A DNA stretch of 64,000 bases from Wolfiporia cocos (taxonomy: Eukaryota; Basidiomycota; Agaricomycetes; Polyporales; Phaeolaceae), in assembly GCA_029448655.1 (NCBI GenBank), contig JACCLO010000006.1, positions 310,001-374,000 of the forward strand, in the 5' to 3' direction. The notes beneath the pieces were generated by a model. The model was not told where the DNA came from and did not search any database. It saw only the letters and a list, made by a program, of their open reading frames with translations. Within the stretch, counting starts at the first letter, position 1. The number at the start of each line of letters is the position of its first letter. This document shows positions 32,591 to 42,644 of the stretch, piece after piece. The translations under genes and the position numbers were made by a program.

Positions 32591-33197
32591 TGCAACAAGC
32601 AACAAGTAGGCTCGATACAGATGGGGAACAAGGAACATAGCGAGACGCCACGAGGCGACTGCAGGATCTTCTATCTTCTATCTATCTATCTATCCATAAA
32701 GTTAGATTCCATTTCCATTGATTCCCTATCGCATAGCATAAAAGCATTATACTCTTGCATGTACATGACTCTGTAACCGCTCAGCATGACTTATATACCA
32801 TGTATCGATCGCTTGTCTGCTTCAGTGTACATACATTAGCAGTAGCCATCGAGACTCGAAACACATCCAACCGGTCCTCAGCGATGTCAGCGCAGGAGGA
32901 TCGCATTGCGTCCCAATATGTGAGCCATTGCAGGGTGCTGCCTCCCTTGACTTCCCGTGAAAGACCTACATCCGAATTCTGTGGGCCACAGATGCAGCTG
33001 CGGTTGTGTGGCGTCGGCCACCGTTGGCTCCGCATAGGGCACAGGGGAGTGCCGCGCTGCAGTCGCTTGGTGCACCGGAGCGCTGGTTGCCGTCCAGTGC
33101 ACGTGGCGACTCTTGCTTACTGATAGGGTAGACTCGCATCTCTCCTCTTGACTGCCACCACCACAGCCCTCCCCCTTCCAAGCCCAAGCACAGTGTC
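32591..33197. other. Intergenic region between divergent genes
   Basis: A 5' flank shared by the Zn2Cys6 gene (minus) and the REase-kinase locus (plus). A short tctatctatcta run lies near 32680. No further feature seen. Confidence 0.5.
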
Positions 33198-34445
33198 ATG
33201 TCATCGGGTTTGAAACGTCCCAGTAATACCCCATCATCGCCACGCAAGAAGCCGCGTCCTCAAACTTTAAAGAGCTTAGTCGAGGAGGCAGCCAAAGAGG
33301 TCGACGACGAGATTGAACATGTAAAAAAAGAGATGTTGCCGCTTCTACAGAGGAGTAATCTTGATACACTTGGTGTTGAGGGCGCCATGAGTGTTATGGG
33401 ACGTGTGGTCAGAGCAGCTTCTGCTCCTGGAGAGAAGAAGTTGGGCGAAATGCGGTACTTAGAAGTACGTATCGACATCCCAGATAATTACCCGGAATGG
33501 GCAAGTAAGCTTGCTGTCTATTCCTGGCGTCCCTGGTCCCAAGCTGACACCCACTCCAAAGAGTTACAACTGAATGATTTGAATACACAATATGCGAACC
33601 TTGCCATTTCTTTCAGGGTACTGCTCAACTCCCTCCCTGCACCATCAGAATTCGCCAAGACGGACGTGTGGGCAGACGTACAAAGAACCCGCGCAGCCAT
33701 CTTATGTATGCGTCCCGTTGAAAAGAGCGGTGTGCCGATATGCACGCTCCACGATGTCTTTCGCCTTTTCCGAATTCGACTTGGCACAGACCTTTCTTCA
33801 GCCACCGATGACCCTATCGCGGTCGCCTCCATCCGTGCTGCTGCCTTATTGTGCAACGAGATGGGAAACCCGTTCGAAGATGAGAACGCACGCACAGCAA
33901 AATTTAACGAATGCGTTCGAGGATTGCTCCCTAACTTTAGGCTCAACCACAAATTTCGTCCCAAACTCGACCGTGCCGGATGCGAACCGGATGCGACGTT
34001 GTTCGCGGACGAGGAGGAGATCATCCCAGTTTGCCTGCGTGAGGACAAGCGTGAGGCGGGCGAAACTGGCTATGACGTCTACATGCAAGTGGCGCGCGAC
34101 TACTCGATTGCGGTCAAAACCTTGGAGAAATCTTCGACGTGCATGAAGGCGGGCGCACCAATGCTTCTCCCATGCTTGTTGGGTATGTACTTTGAACCAA
34201 ACGTACATGTTCTTGGGCGCCCTTATGATTATCACACAGGACCCCATCTGTCCGTGCAGGGCGGTTTTTATGATGGAGTGGATTACATAGTGGAACCACT
34301 AAGTGCAATGTATTGTATGCTACCAGACTTCACCAAAGAGCGACAGAATCAGCTCGCGCGGTTGCTGTATGCGCTCGCTAAAGGAATAGAGGAGCTGAAG
34401 GAGTACGTTGCCCATTACAATAACGCCACTGCGGGATCAGGTTAA
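33198..34445 (+). CDS. REase-like N-terminal half of an REase-kinase locus
   Basis: 415 codons without introns. After a basic N-terminus (KRPSNTPSSPRKKPRP, a probable nuclear signal) comes a helical region. A nuclease-fold core then reads IIPVCLREDKREAGETGYD, where E/D and K are placed as in an ExK-type PD-(D/E)XK active site, followed by YMQVARDY. The end (LLYALAKGIEELKEYV) is the usual lead-in to the kinase domain in fungal REase-kinase fusions. There is no Crinkler header, unlike the gene at 10360-13030. The TAA at 34443-34445 overlaps the next ATG (TAATG), so the kinase lies in a different frame. Confidence 0.65.
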   Translation: MSSGLKRPSNTPSSPRKKPRPQTLKSLVEEAAKEVDDEIEHVKKEMLPLLQRSNLDTLGVEGAMSVMGRVVRAASAPGEKKLGEMRYLEVRIDIPDNYPEWASKLAVYSWRPWSQADTHSKELQLNDLNTQYANLAISFRVLLNSLPAPSEFAKTDVWADVQRTRAAILCMRPVEKSGVPICTLHDVFRLFRIRLGTDLSSATDDPIAVASIRAAALLCNEMGNPFEDENARTAKFNECVRGLLPNFRLNHKFRPKLDRAGCEPDATLFADEEEIIPVCLREDKREAGETGYDVYMQVARDYSIAVKTLEKSSTCMKAGAPMLLPCLLGMYFEPNVHVLGRPYDYHTGPHLSVQGGFYDGVDYIVEPLSAMYCMLPDFTKERQNQLARLLYALAKGIEELKEYVAHYNNATAGSG

Positions 34446-35167
34446 TGACGTCCTACAGGCTGGCTTCGTCAACCGCCGAACCACCCTCATTCCCTTGTGG
34501 CACCCCTCGAATCTACTCATCCTGCACGCTGTATGCCGACACCGCTGCCGACACCGCTGCCGACAAACCAAGCGCCGGGACCCTCACATTCAAGAAGCCT
34601 CTTGCCGTTGATCTCATCAACAGCCAAACGCTGTTCACAGCAACGTTGTCGACGACCTCTGCACGGAAGAAGTTGCCGGAGCAGATACCTGTGGTTGTCA
34701 AGCTTGTCAGCGGTTCCTATGGCGAAGACGTACATCGACTTCTGGCGAAGGAAGGCCTTGCGCCTACGCTCCATGGGTGTGTCCGCTTGGAAGGTGCTCC
34801 CGTTGCCTACGTCATGGACCACTTGGATGGGGATTGGAAGCGCTTACACGACCTCTTACGTGATTTAACCCCTCTGTGCCGTAAGGCTATACGGGAATCA
34901 TTGGAGAATGTTCTGGAATTGCTCAAGAAAAAGGGCTTCGTACACGGCGACCTTAGGTCGAGCAATATCATGGCGCGGATCGTTGACGAAGAAAAAGCGG
35001 AGATCAAGGTCGTCGACTTTGATTGGGCGGGCAAAGCCGGTCAGGTATTCTACCCTGCGACGCGCAACGAGTCCATCGGTTGGCCTGGTTGGCCCTGTGG
35101 TCCGATTGAAGCTGAGGATGACCGCGAACTGCTTGATTCGTGGTGGCCGCGAGAAACCCATGTCTGA
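34445..35167 (+). CDS. Fungal protein kinase half of the same REase-kinase locus
   Basis: 240 codons. Kinase features: VVVKLVS (ATP-binding Lys), YGEDVHRLLAKEGLAP, hinge-like YVMDHLDG, catalytic loop HGDLRSSN (HGD rather than HRD) and VDFDWAG in place of DFG, then a short C-lobe ending near YP. This layout matches the small, divergent fungal kinases that follow an REase-like domain. Its ATG overlaps the stop of the upstream frame. It is either a one-base frameshift in a formerly fused gene or translation by termination-reinitiation. An unrecognised short intron is also possible. Confidence 0.65.
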   Translation: MTSYRLASSTAEPPSFPCGTPRIYSSCTLYADTAADTAADKPSAGTLTFKKPLAVDLINSQTLFTATLSTTSARKKLPEQIPVVVKLVSGSYGEDVHRLLAKEGLAPTLHGCVRLEGAPVAYVMDHLDGDWKRLHDLLRDLTPLCRKAIRESLENVLELLKKKGFVHGDLRSSNIMARIVDEEKAEIKVVDFDWAGKAGQVFYPATRNESIGWPGWPCGPIEAEDDRELLDSWWPRETHV

Positions 35168-36647
35168 TCGTTGTTTCAAAGCACTCCTCCTTCTCTCGCT
35201 ACGTTTGTATGTAGTTTCCATTCTCGATGTGACTATACCAGCAACGCATACAACCAAAAATACTACGGCTGATCGTGGTTCCGGTGATTCGCAAGCGATG
35301 CATTGTTGCGCGCCGAACACCATGCAGACAGTCTGAAGTCGCATACGGAGGCATCAGATCAGCCGCAACCCAGTTACAGTCGTTCCTGAAAGTAATGACA
35401 CGAAGCACCTTTCGAAAACGCGTCACCGATTAGGGATTTTCCTTTCAGGTAACTGGCTATGAGTGCGATGCTCGCGCCAGTGTAACTTCTCCGCTCACCT
35501 CCCCTTCATTTGACACACCAATATGGACCTCACAACATTATTTAGGACTTGCAAGGTAGAGGGCGAGTGTGATGTCAGCAACGCCTTATAGGTCCGAGAC
35601 AGCCCCAGTTGATTTTTAGTGCACTTCACAGCCAACCTCCCGAATTGGTAATGCCTAAATCGGTGACACTTTTCGAGAAGTGTCTGTGTCATTATTTCGG
35701 GAACGGCTGTAAACTAAATGTGGACACTGGCGGTCGTCCGTGCATCGGCAAAATGCGAACCCTCATATATAGTCCGTTAACTATTGTAATGACGAGTTAA
35801 GAAGATATAGATATATGAACAGATACTATGCAAGGGTAATGGCAGGTTAAATGAGGATGGAAGTATTATTTGCAGGATCAACTAGAATGGAAATATTAGT
35901 TGTAGGACTAAAGAGGACAGACATCTTGTTTGCAGGATCAACAAGGATGTTTGTAGGATTGACGAGGATGGAAATCTTAATTGCAATATTAATGGGGATG
36001 GAAGCATTAGTGGCAGGATTAACACAGACAGAAATCTTGATTGCAGGATCAATGAGGACGGAATATTGATATCAATGGCAGGATCAATGCAGGCAGGGAT
36101 GTCAATGGCATGATCGAGATGCACACTTTTACTTATTTACAGTTTGTGTATTTGAGCATAGCCATAGCTAATCCCCTCAGAAAGCATGCGAAGCAATAGT
36201 AAGTAAATGAGCCCATATACCTATACCACAGGTCAGTCATATTCACAGCCATTGGCTGATGTTAATGTTGAAAGATTGAATATTGAATGCATTAGAAAAG
36301 GAGGGCATCAGCACACAGCAGTGCAGCATCCAGGCATGACACAGCTCCCATCCAATTTAGTAAGTCCCTTGCTTGATTGGGCAACACCTTTTAATTATGT
36401 CATACTTTTGGGCAGCTCTTGATTCTTGTCCATAATGGCCGGCTCTCATCACTGCCAATGTGCTCAACCTTCTCTCTCCCCCAATCCATATAGTACACTC
36501 TCAACACCTTCAGTGCAGCCTATCACATGCATGTACCTAAGATCCACCACTCTCTCTCCCTCATCTTTCTTTCCCTCCTGGCACCATGCATTGCAGTCTT
36601 TACTTATAGCCCTGCTTGCTCCCCATGTGCACAGTGCATTTATTTTT
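35168..36647. other. No gene; contains a 30-bp minisatellite
   Basis: No supported ORF or RNA apart from the tandem repeat annotated separately. The sequence becomes AT-rich after 35600. Confidence 0.5.
35845..36115. repeat. Tandem repeat, about 30-bp unit, about 9 imperfect copies
   Basis: Units follow the consensus aggatcaa-aggatggaaatcttaattgc. Because 30 is a multiple of 3 all frames stay open as decapeptide repeats, but nothing indicates translation. Confidence 0.75.
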
Positions 36648-37804
36648 TGACACAAACCTGACTTACTTTGCTTCTTATATGCGGAAGAGGCAGTAGTAGA
36701 AAGTGTTTATAGGCGCAAAGCTAGGCGGATAAGGCTAAAGCTTTATATCAAGGAGAACAGAACTGAGTTGTAACACTCAGACTGTCTTGCTTATATACAT
36801 GTGTTACAAGACCCCTAATACTACTATGACCCATAATACCTAAGGCTGAGTAACGCTACATGTGATCTCTAGGTATGACTGTTGTGTTATGACTACGTGT
36901 GAGTCAGCCGTCATGTGCTGCTACACCATACATGTGATTCTGTGGTACATGGAACCTGCTAGAAGGTTCCGGTGGTTTTCTGTCACACGCCAATTTCAAG
37001 CCTTTAGGCACAGTACCTTTTCCGACCATCCCCAAAGCTGGGAACCCGATGCCGCAGCCAGATCCAAGCCCTACGTATGTACCACTACGGGCACTAGCTA
37101 ACAGCATCGCCAGCCATGCCTAAGAACCCTAGTCCCGGACCCCACGTCCAGTCCGATATAAAGCCACACAAGTCACATGACCCTTGGCTCACGCTAAGCC
37201 AACCCTTGGCTCACGTTAAGCCGACCCTTGGCTCACGTTAAGCCGCCATTACTGGCATTGACCCGACCGACGAGGACCACCGGTCATTATGACGTCACAA
37301 CCCCGATTGCGGCAGACCACGCCCGATCATGGACTTAGAACCCCGCCATTACCGGCGCACCTACAATCGACGAGAACCACTGATCAAACCCGACCGATTG
37401 GCTATCCATCTGATCCGACCCTATACGCTACGTCGCCATGGACATCCTCGCGTACCCCAGCGCTCCGATGCCATTACCGGCACATAGCTCATAGCCAGAT
37501 AGATACCAGTACGTAGAGGCCTCTGAGCCGCCGTACACAAACATGTACAAATAGATTAGGAGTATATATGCCGGACAGTCTTGAGCGTAAACCTCAGACT
37601 TGTCTTGGCCTTTTGTGCCTTGAGATGCCCGGACCAGGAAGGCGCTTTCATGCGACCCACCTTCCCCCGGTGTGTGTCTTAAGGTTGCGCTTGTGTCATT
37701 TTCTTAAGCACTTTGTCACGTGTATTCCTAAGACATTATTCTTATGCTCTATGCGTAAGTACTCGTCGTGTGAAAGCAGGAAAAGTAGCTAAAAATCTGT
37801 GACA
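36648..37804 (-). repeat. LTR (family of 18554-19013) containing a nested solo LTR
   Basis: Starts tgacacaaacctgactt and ends aaaaatctgtgaca, like the LTR at 18554-19013. Flanks (ttttt / gagag) do not match, so one end may be rearranged. Interrupted by the LTR at 36981-37698. Confidence 0.65.
36981..37698 (+). repeat. Nested solo LTR
   Basis: 718 bp, TGTCACACGC to TTGTGTCA, with perfect duplication ttttc (36976-36980, 37699-37703). Confidence 0.9.
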
Positions 37805-38988
37805 GAGAGATAAGATAAGAGATGTATGCGACACATTATCTATATAACCACGTGATATGAAAGGCAAGTATAACGAGCCATAGAAAATCAGGAAAAATAG
37901 GAATAAATCTGGGAAAATTAGTAGAAGACAAGGAAACACCGTGACACTTACCTAGATGATGCACAGGCCATCTATTTAGGGTAGACACATAGTGCTCCCC
38001 TGTCATGTGCATATAGCGTTGGTTGGTGGCCTTACAGCCCCAACCTTGTTATTCTCAACTTTGAGGGGCAAGACTCTCCATCTCTTCTAACTGCGTGACT
38101 ATGCGTGCCAGTGACGCTCTTATTTCATGACCGCTAGTCTGGGCTTGAGACATACGTCAGCGACGTTATGTCCATATAACGTCGTATATTAGGCTTTCCC
38201 CACTGCGTGGTCCCACGGTATGAGTCCGTGTCATATATAGCGCATTTTTAGCAATTTATCTGGCCTTTCTACAGCCTCTATGAGGTTATCTGGGACTTAT
38301 CCCTTCATGCTGACCTGCCGAGGTTATAATACTGGACTTATCCACCATATAGGCAACCTACGTCAGAGTTTAGAGTCCACATGTCGATCAGAACCTATGA
38401 TGACACTGAGTGCCACTCACATAATAATGGCAACATGGCACAACAGCTGACTAAGCTCCATGCTCACCGGTCCATCAAGCTGAGAAGCCTAACGACCACC
38501 ACGCATCACCAGCACTTCCATACCTCCATGCTTCTATCAACCGGTATTATGCTACCTCCGGGCTTCTTCCCTGGCTCCTCGCTACCCCCATGCTTCTAGC
38601 ATCAGTAGCTCCTCACCTCTGGGCTTCTATCCCCGGTACTTCACCTACGCCATGCTCCCAGCCTCCAGCATAGCGATACCCCCGAGTTAGCTGCAAGGCC
38701 TTTGCCCCTCATCATCACCGGAACTTCCAGAACACTGGTATATGACATACGACTCGACCTCACAGCCTTAGTCACCCCTGGACATGGCTAATAGCCATTG
38801 TCCCTCAAGGTACCAGTTTACCGGCCTTCCCTATACCCGGGCTGTGCCCATATTTCACATGCCTAGCTGTAAGGTGGCACCACATGCTCCCTTTATCCCA
38901 TTGGCTTAGCCATTACTGGCATGCCACAGACATTCTAGGTTAGCGTTACCGGCTGGCACCCTTACTGGTGCTCAGCCACACGTTCATT
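37805..38988. repeat. Overlapping LTR remnants
   Basis: One minus-oriented LTR end (accgtgaca) closes near 37945. A plus-oriented LTR related to that at 41968-50950 ends at 38233 (gtccgtgtca). Another plus LTR appears to begin there and resumes after 40408, ending at 40534 (gactgtgtca). Exact ends could not be fixed because matching target duplications were not found. Confidence 0.5.
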
Positions 38989-39117
38989 CTAGGGGAGGGA
39001 CTTCAGTGCCAGAGATGCATCTTTAGAGACACCGCAGATGCATCTGGGGCACTCTAAGGTAAGCGCCAGCCACACGCCCGGAAAGGCATTAAAGAGGAGT
39101 AAAACGAACGAGCTGGA

Positions 39118-39185
39118 GGAATCGAACCAACAGCCAAGTGAAATAACGAGTACAGTAACTATACCAACTGCACCATGTGAGCTTA
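39118..39185 (-). ncRNA. tRNA-like sequence (degenerate)
   Basis: On the minus strand an A-box-like tggtgcagttgg and a B-box ggttcgattcc are spaced as in a tRNA gene, but the acceptor stem does not pair. Possibly a tRNA pseudogene or SINE head inside the TIR element. Confidence 0.25.
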
Positions 39186-39492
39186 TATATCGACGTAAAG
39201 AATATCTTATAAGATCAGAGGGTGTATGTAAATGAGCAATAAATCAGCAGATGCATCGTAGATGCATGTATGACTGGAGAAGAGATGCATCTGCAGATGC
39301 ATCTCGTGGATATAAGATGCATCCGCAGATGTATCTCGTCGTGAACACAGGATGCATCCGCAGATGCATATTCCTATGACTCAGATGCAAATACACATAT
39401 AACGTACATCTCGTGTAAAGCAGATATAACTTGAATCGCGACTTGGAGATGGGTAACGACGTATCATATCATATTGTAAGTGAGCATGTTAC

Positions 39493-39580
39493 GAAGCCTT
39501 GTGGCCAAGTGGTCTGAGTCACTGCTAGCACTGCCATCCATCTTTTCCAGAGGTCAGGAGTTCGACTCCTTGCGGTAGCA
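39493..39580 (+). ncRNA. tRNA-like sequence (degenerate)
   Basis: Has A-box tggccaagtgg and B-box agttcgactcc at tRNA-like spacing. The T arm looks shortened and the acceptor ends are not complementary, so a functional tRNA is unlikely. Confidence 0.25.
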
Positions 39581-39788
39581 TCGTCTTTTTCCATAGATGA
39601 TAAATGTATCTGGATGCATCTGTCTACATACTTGGCACGTGATTTATGTGTTAGAGTGGCCTAGATGCATCTGCGTTCACTCTAAAGATGTATCTGGGGC
39701 ACTGAAAATCTACTCTAGGGCAGTACAGTATAGTAGGTACTTACCCTGTATTTAAGACCAAGGCTAGACACCTTGTAATCTTAGTTCT

Positions 39789-40407
39789 TAACACAAGATA
39801 ACACTTACTTGTAACAGTTGCTTGGTTTGCTGGTTAGGCAGGATAGTTGTAAGAGTTAAGCGGGATATGCGGAGTGGTTAACTCGTAGTATGAATGCAAT
39901 GAATAGAACTGAGGCAATAGCGCTCAGCAAGTCTAGTATATATACATGATTAATAAGACCCCTAACAGTCTTATTAGATAATACTAATATCCGTATTCGT
40001 ATGTACAAGTCCCTAGATACCTAAGTACTTAGTAATACACGATAAATACATATACCGATCAAAACCGGGATATAGAAAGGCGGCGTAGGCCGCACGAATG
40101 GCGTTTTGCGCTCTTGTCATTACAAAGACGGGGCGTGACCAAAGCCCGGTCCGCTGACGTTTATACGCTGACTGCTTCCGGACGGAACGTCCGATTGGCT
40201 AGAACTAGACATGTGACTGATGGTAACTACTAGTGATAAGATAAGACCGTCGTTACGGGAGATAACGCGGCCATCATCCGGTACGTATGTAACCGTTAAC
40301 TTATGAACCAGATAAGCTAGTTATTGGTCTAGAAAGTCGTAGATAATTCGTAGAATTGCCGGAAAAATAGTAAGAAATATGGGAAAACTAGGAGAATTCT
40401 TGTGACA
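39789..40407 (-). repeat. Solo LTR, 619 bp
   Basis: Perfect target duplication gttct (39784-39788, 40408-40412) fixes the ends. In its own direction the LTR reads TGTCACAAG to CTTGTGTTA, ending in TA rather than CA. It lies within an older plus-strand LTR ending at 40534. Confidence 0.9.
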
Positions 40408-40534
40408 GTTCTATTCTTCTTGGCTTGCACTGTAGAAGCAAATCTCATCCTGCTGCACTTGTCTGGTTCCCCTCTCAGCCTAACACCTGTATTGCAAGGT
40501 CATAGGTGGTGAGTCCCACAGCTAGACTGTGTCA

Positions 40535-41581
40535 GCAGCCTGACCCTGGATGTTGTCACAAGAAAGCCTGAGGGCTGGCATCACCCATATTTTCCCTTAA
40601 TTACAAGGCTTATCGCGAGCTAACCCCCCATGAAGCGGCCTGGCAGGGCCCCCTTAAACCTAGCCGAGGACCTAGTCCAGTCCGGCATGCCATTACCGGC
40701 ACATTGGCTGTGGATACACAACTGTAAGTAGGCAGGTAACCACAACGCATAGGCAGGTGACTGTGTAGGCAGCACCTGCTTATATTGTATACCCTGCTAG
40801 ATCCTTATGGCTGTCACAGATTTTGGGCTAGTGCCGTGAAACGCGCAAGCGCCCAGGTCTTGCTCTCTCTCAGAGACAGAGGTACGCTAGGTCATGTGAC
40901 ATGTAGATTAGATACAAGACGTCGTAGATAGATAGGGTTACCGGACCGTCCTCCCCGCCAGTCTGCTCACGTGCTTGGTAGATAGCGACAGGATGGCATG
41001 CTATGGCACGATAGGTGCATGGCCCCCTTCAGGGCTGGACTAGAGGCAGTAGTTACGCATTTGCTACCATGTATATATAGCACGTCGACTTGGGGCTTAC
41101 TCCCCAGTCTTTGGATTCTTGGCAATGGGAACGCCTCCCCTCACTTGACAATCTGTTGTGCCGCCTGAGCTCCACCTCGCTTATGCTTCGCACTAGGCGT
41201 TGTACCTTCTAGTCTATGGCTATTGGGGTAGGATAGGGATATACAGTATGACTCCAAGTTTGTGTCAATGGCCTAGCAGCTTTGGTTACTATGGGCCAGG
41301 CTTGATGCCAGGCCCCCTCTTAGCCTCTGTGCCAGTCCCTTGACTGTGCACAGGCCTTTACATTAGGGCTGGTAGTTAGATAGTAGGTACCACATCCCTG
41401 ATGTATATAATGATCTACCTGAGGACTTGTACCTCAGAATGAAGATTCTCGTCTCCGGGGCTTATGCCCCCAACTCGACTTCCTTCTGAGTGCCCTGCTC
41501 CTACTCATTGACTAGATTGAGAGCTCCTGTAGTACCAGCGGCTAGAGTTCCCCTTCGGCTGTGCCAAATCAGCACCAAGGC
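40535..41581. repeat. LTR-derived sequence with a nested solo LTR
   Basis: A TGTCACAAG start at 40554 suggests another LTR, but its end was not fixed. No gene seen apart from the LTR annotated at 40812-41276. Confidence 0.45.
40812..41276 (+). repeat. Solo LTR, 465 bp
   Basis: TGTCACAGATTTT to TTTGTGTCA with perfect duplication atggc (40807-40811, 41277-41281). Confidence 0.88.
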
Positions 41582-42644
41582 TTAGGGGTTTAGGGGATAG
41601 CTTAGAGGGCGGTTCATCTTGTGATAGACGTACTCCATCACAATCATCTGTTGTGAGCCACAGCCCTTGTTTACCACGAGATCATCATGCCAGATGTCAC
41701 CGCAGTAATACAACTTCAGTGCAAGACCCTCCTTCTCTAGAAGTTTGTGTGTGTCCTTGCCGTACCATTCAACAAATTTGACAACCACTTGTTGCTCGTT
41801 GCCGATGACTTTGTTGTCCAGGATGGCAGAGAAAACCAAGCACGATGCGGACTTCGACTTAATATAGTCTTGATATTTGAAGGAGACCTTCTTACTGGAG
41901 TAGGTGAAGGAAGTTGCCAGCGGGAAGAATCTCCCTGAAATATTGCCAGTGGGGGGATTGAAGGATCTGTCACAGATTAATTTTTGGGTCATTATTAGCT
42001 ACTTTCCACGCTCGCCAGGCCTGTTTCCACCACTCTACGGTACTTACAGCCCATAGGCGCCTCTTGGCATCTATCTAGCTCACATGACACTTACCAGGCG
42101 TGGTGGCTCCACTGGGTCATCATATGGCGGCGTGACCTGACACAGACCACTTACCAGGCTGTGGGACTGGCCCTAGCCAGGGGAAATACCCATGACATGC
42201 GACGTGCTCAGCTTGGACATAGCAAGAAGAATGTAGCCCCTAGACAGTCAAGCCTGCTGGGGTAGCCTAAGAGACTAACTCCCACAGACGAGGAACCCCA
42301 ATAGGGCTCTGTCATCCTGCAGCCAAAGGATATGGCGAGATGCCAAAGAGAGATGGACTCACCAGAGCCAGAGGCCCGCACACTTGTTGGACTAGGGACC
42401 TGGTGAGTTGGTGGACTCAGACACACACCCAGTAGAAGTGATAAGAGGCTTTACAGCCCATTGCCAAGAATCCTAAAGATGAGGTTGTAAGACCTCATCG
42501 TCGTAGAATATATACATGCTATGAAACGTCAAGTATCTAGCATGCCCTAAAGTACTGGTCCATGCACAGTAACTAAGGACTACCGTACAAGTGACGAGCG
42601 ATGTAACTACCTGTGACCGTTATGATGTTATGGATCATGTGAGT

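Larger units (their letters stand above)
38989..39718. mobile_element. Terminal-inverted-repeat element (MITE-like) with AGATGCATCT palindromes
   Basis: The left end (about 39003-39050) and the reverse complement of the right end (about 39660-39705) share ttcagtgcc, then agatRcatctttagag, then gcagatgcatct, giving imperfect inverted repeats of about 45 bp inside flanking ctag words. The 730 bp carry about a dozen agatgcatct palindromes or one-base variants, mostly subterminal, as expected for transposase binding sites. No transposase is encoded. The target duplication is ambiguous (ctag or tctag). It lies inside an older LTR. Confidence 0.6.

Noticed and set aside
35845..36115. CRISPR-like array
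   Set aside because: Directly adjoining 30-bp units without unique spacers; a minisatellite in a eukaryotic genome.
39493..39580. Functional tRNA gene
   Set aside because: A and B boxes are present, but the acceptor ends do not pair and the T arm is malformed; kept only as a tRNA-like sequence.
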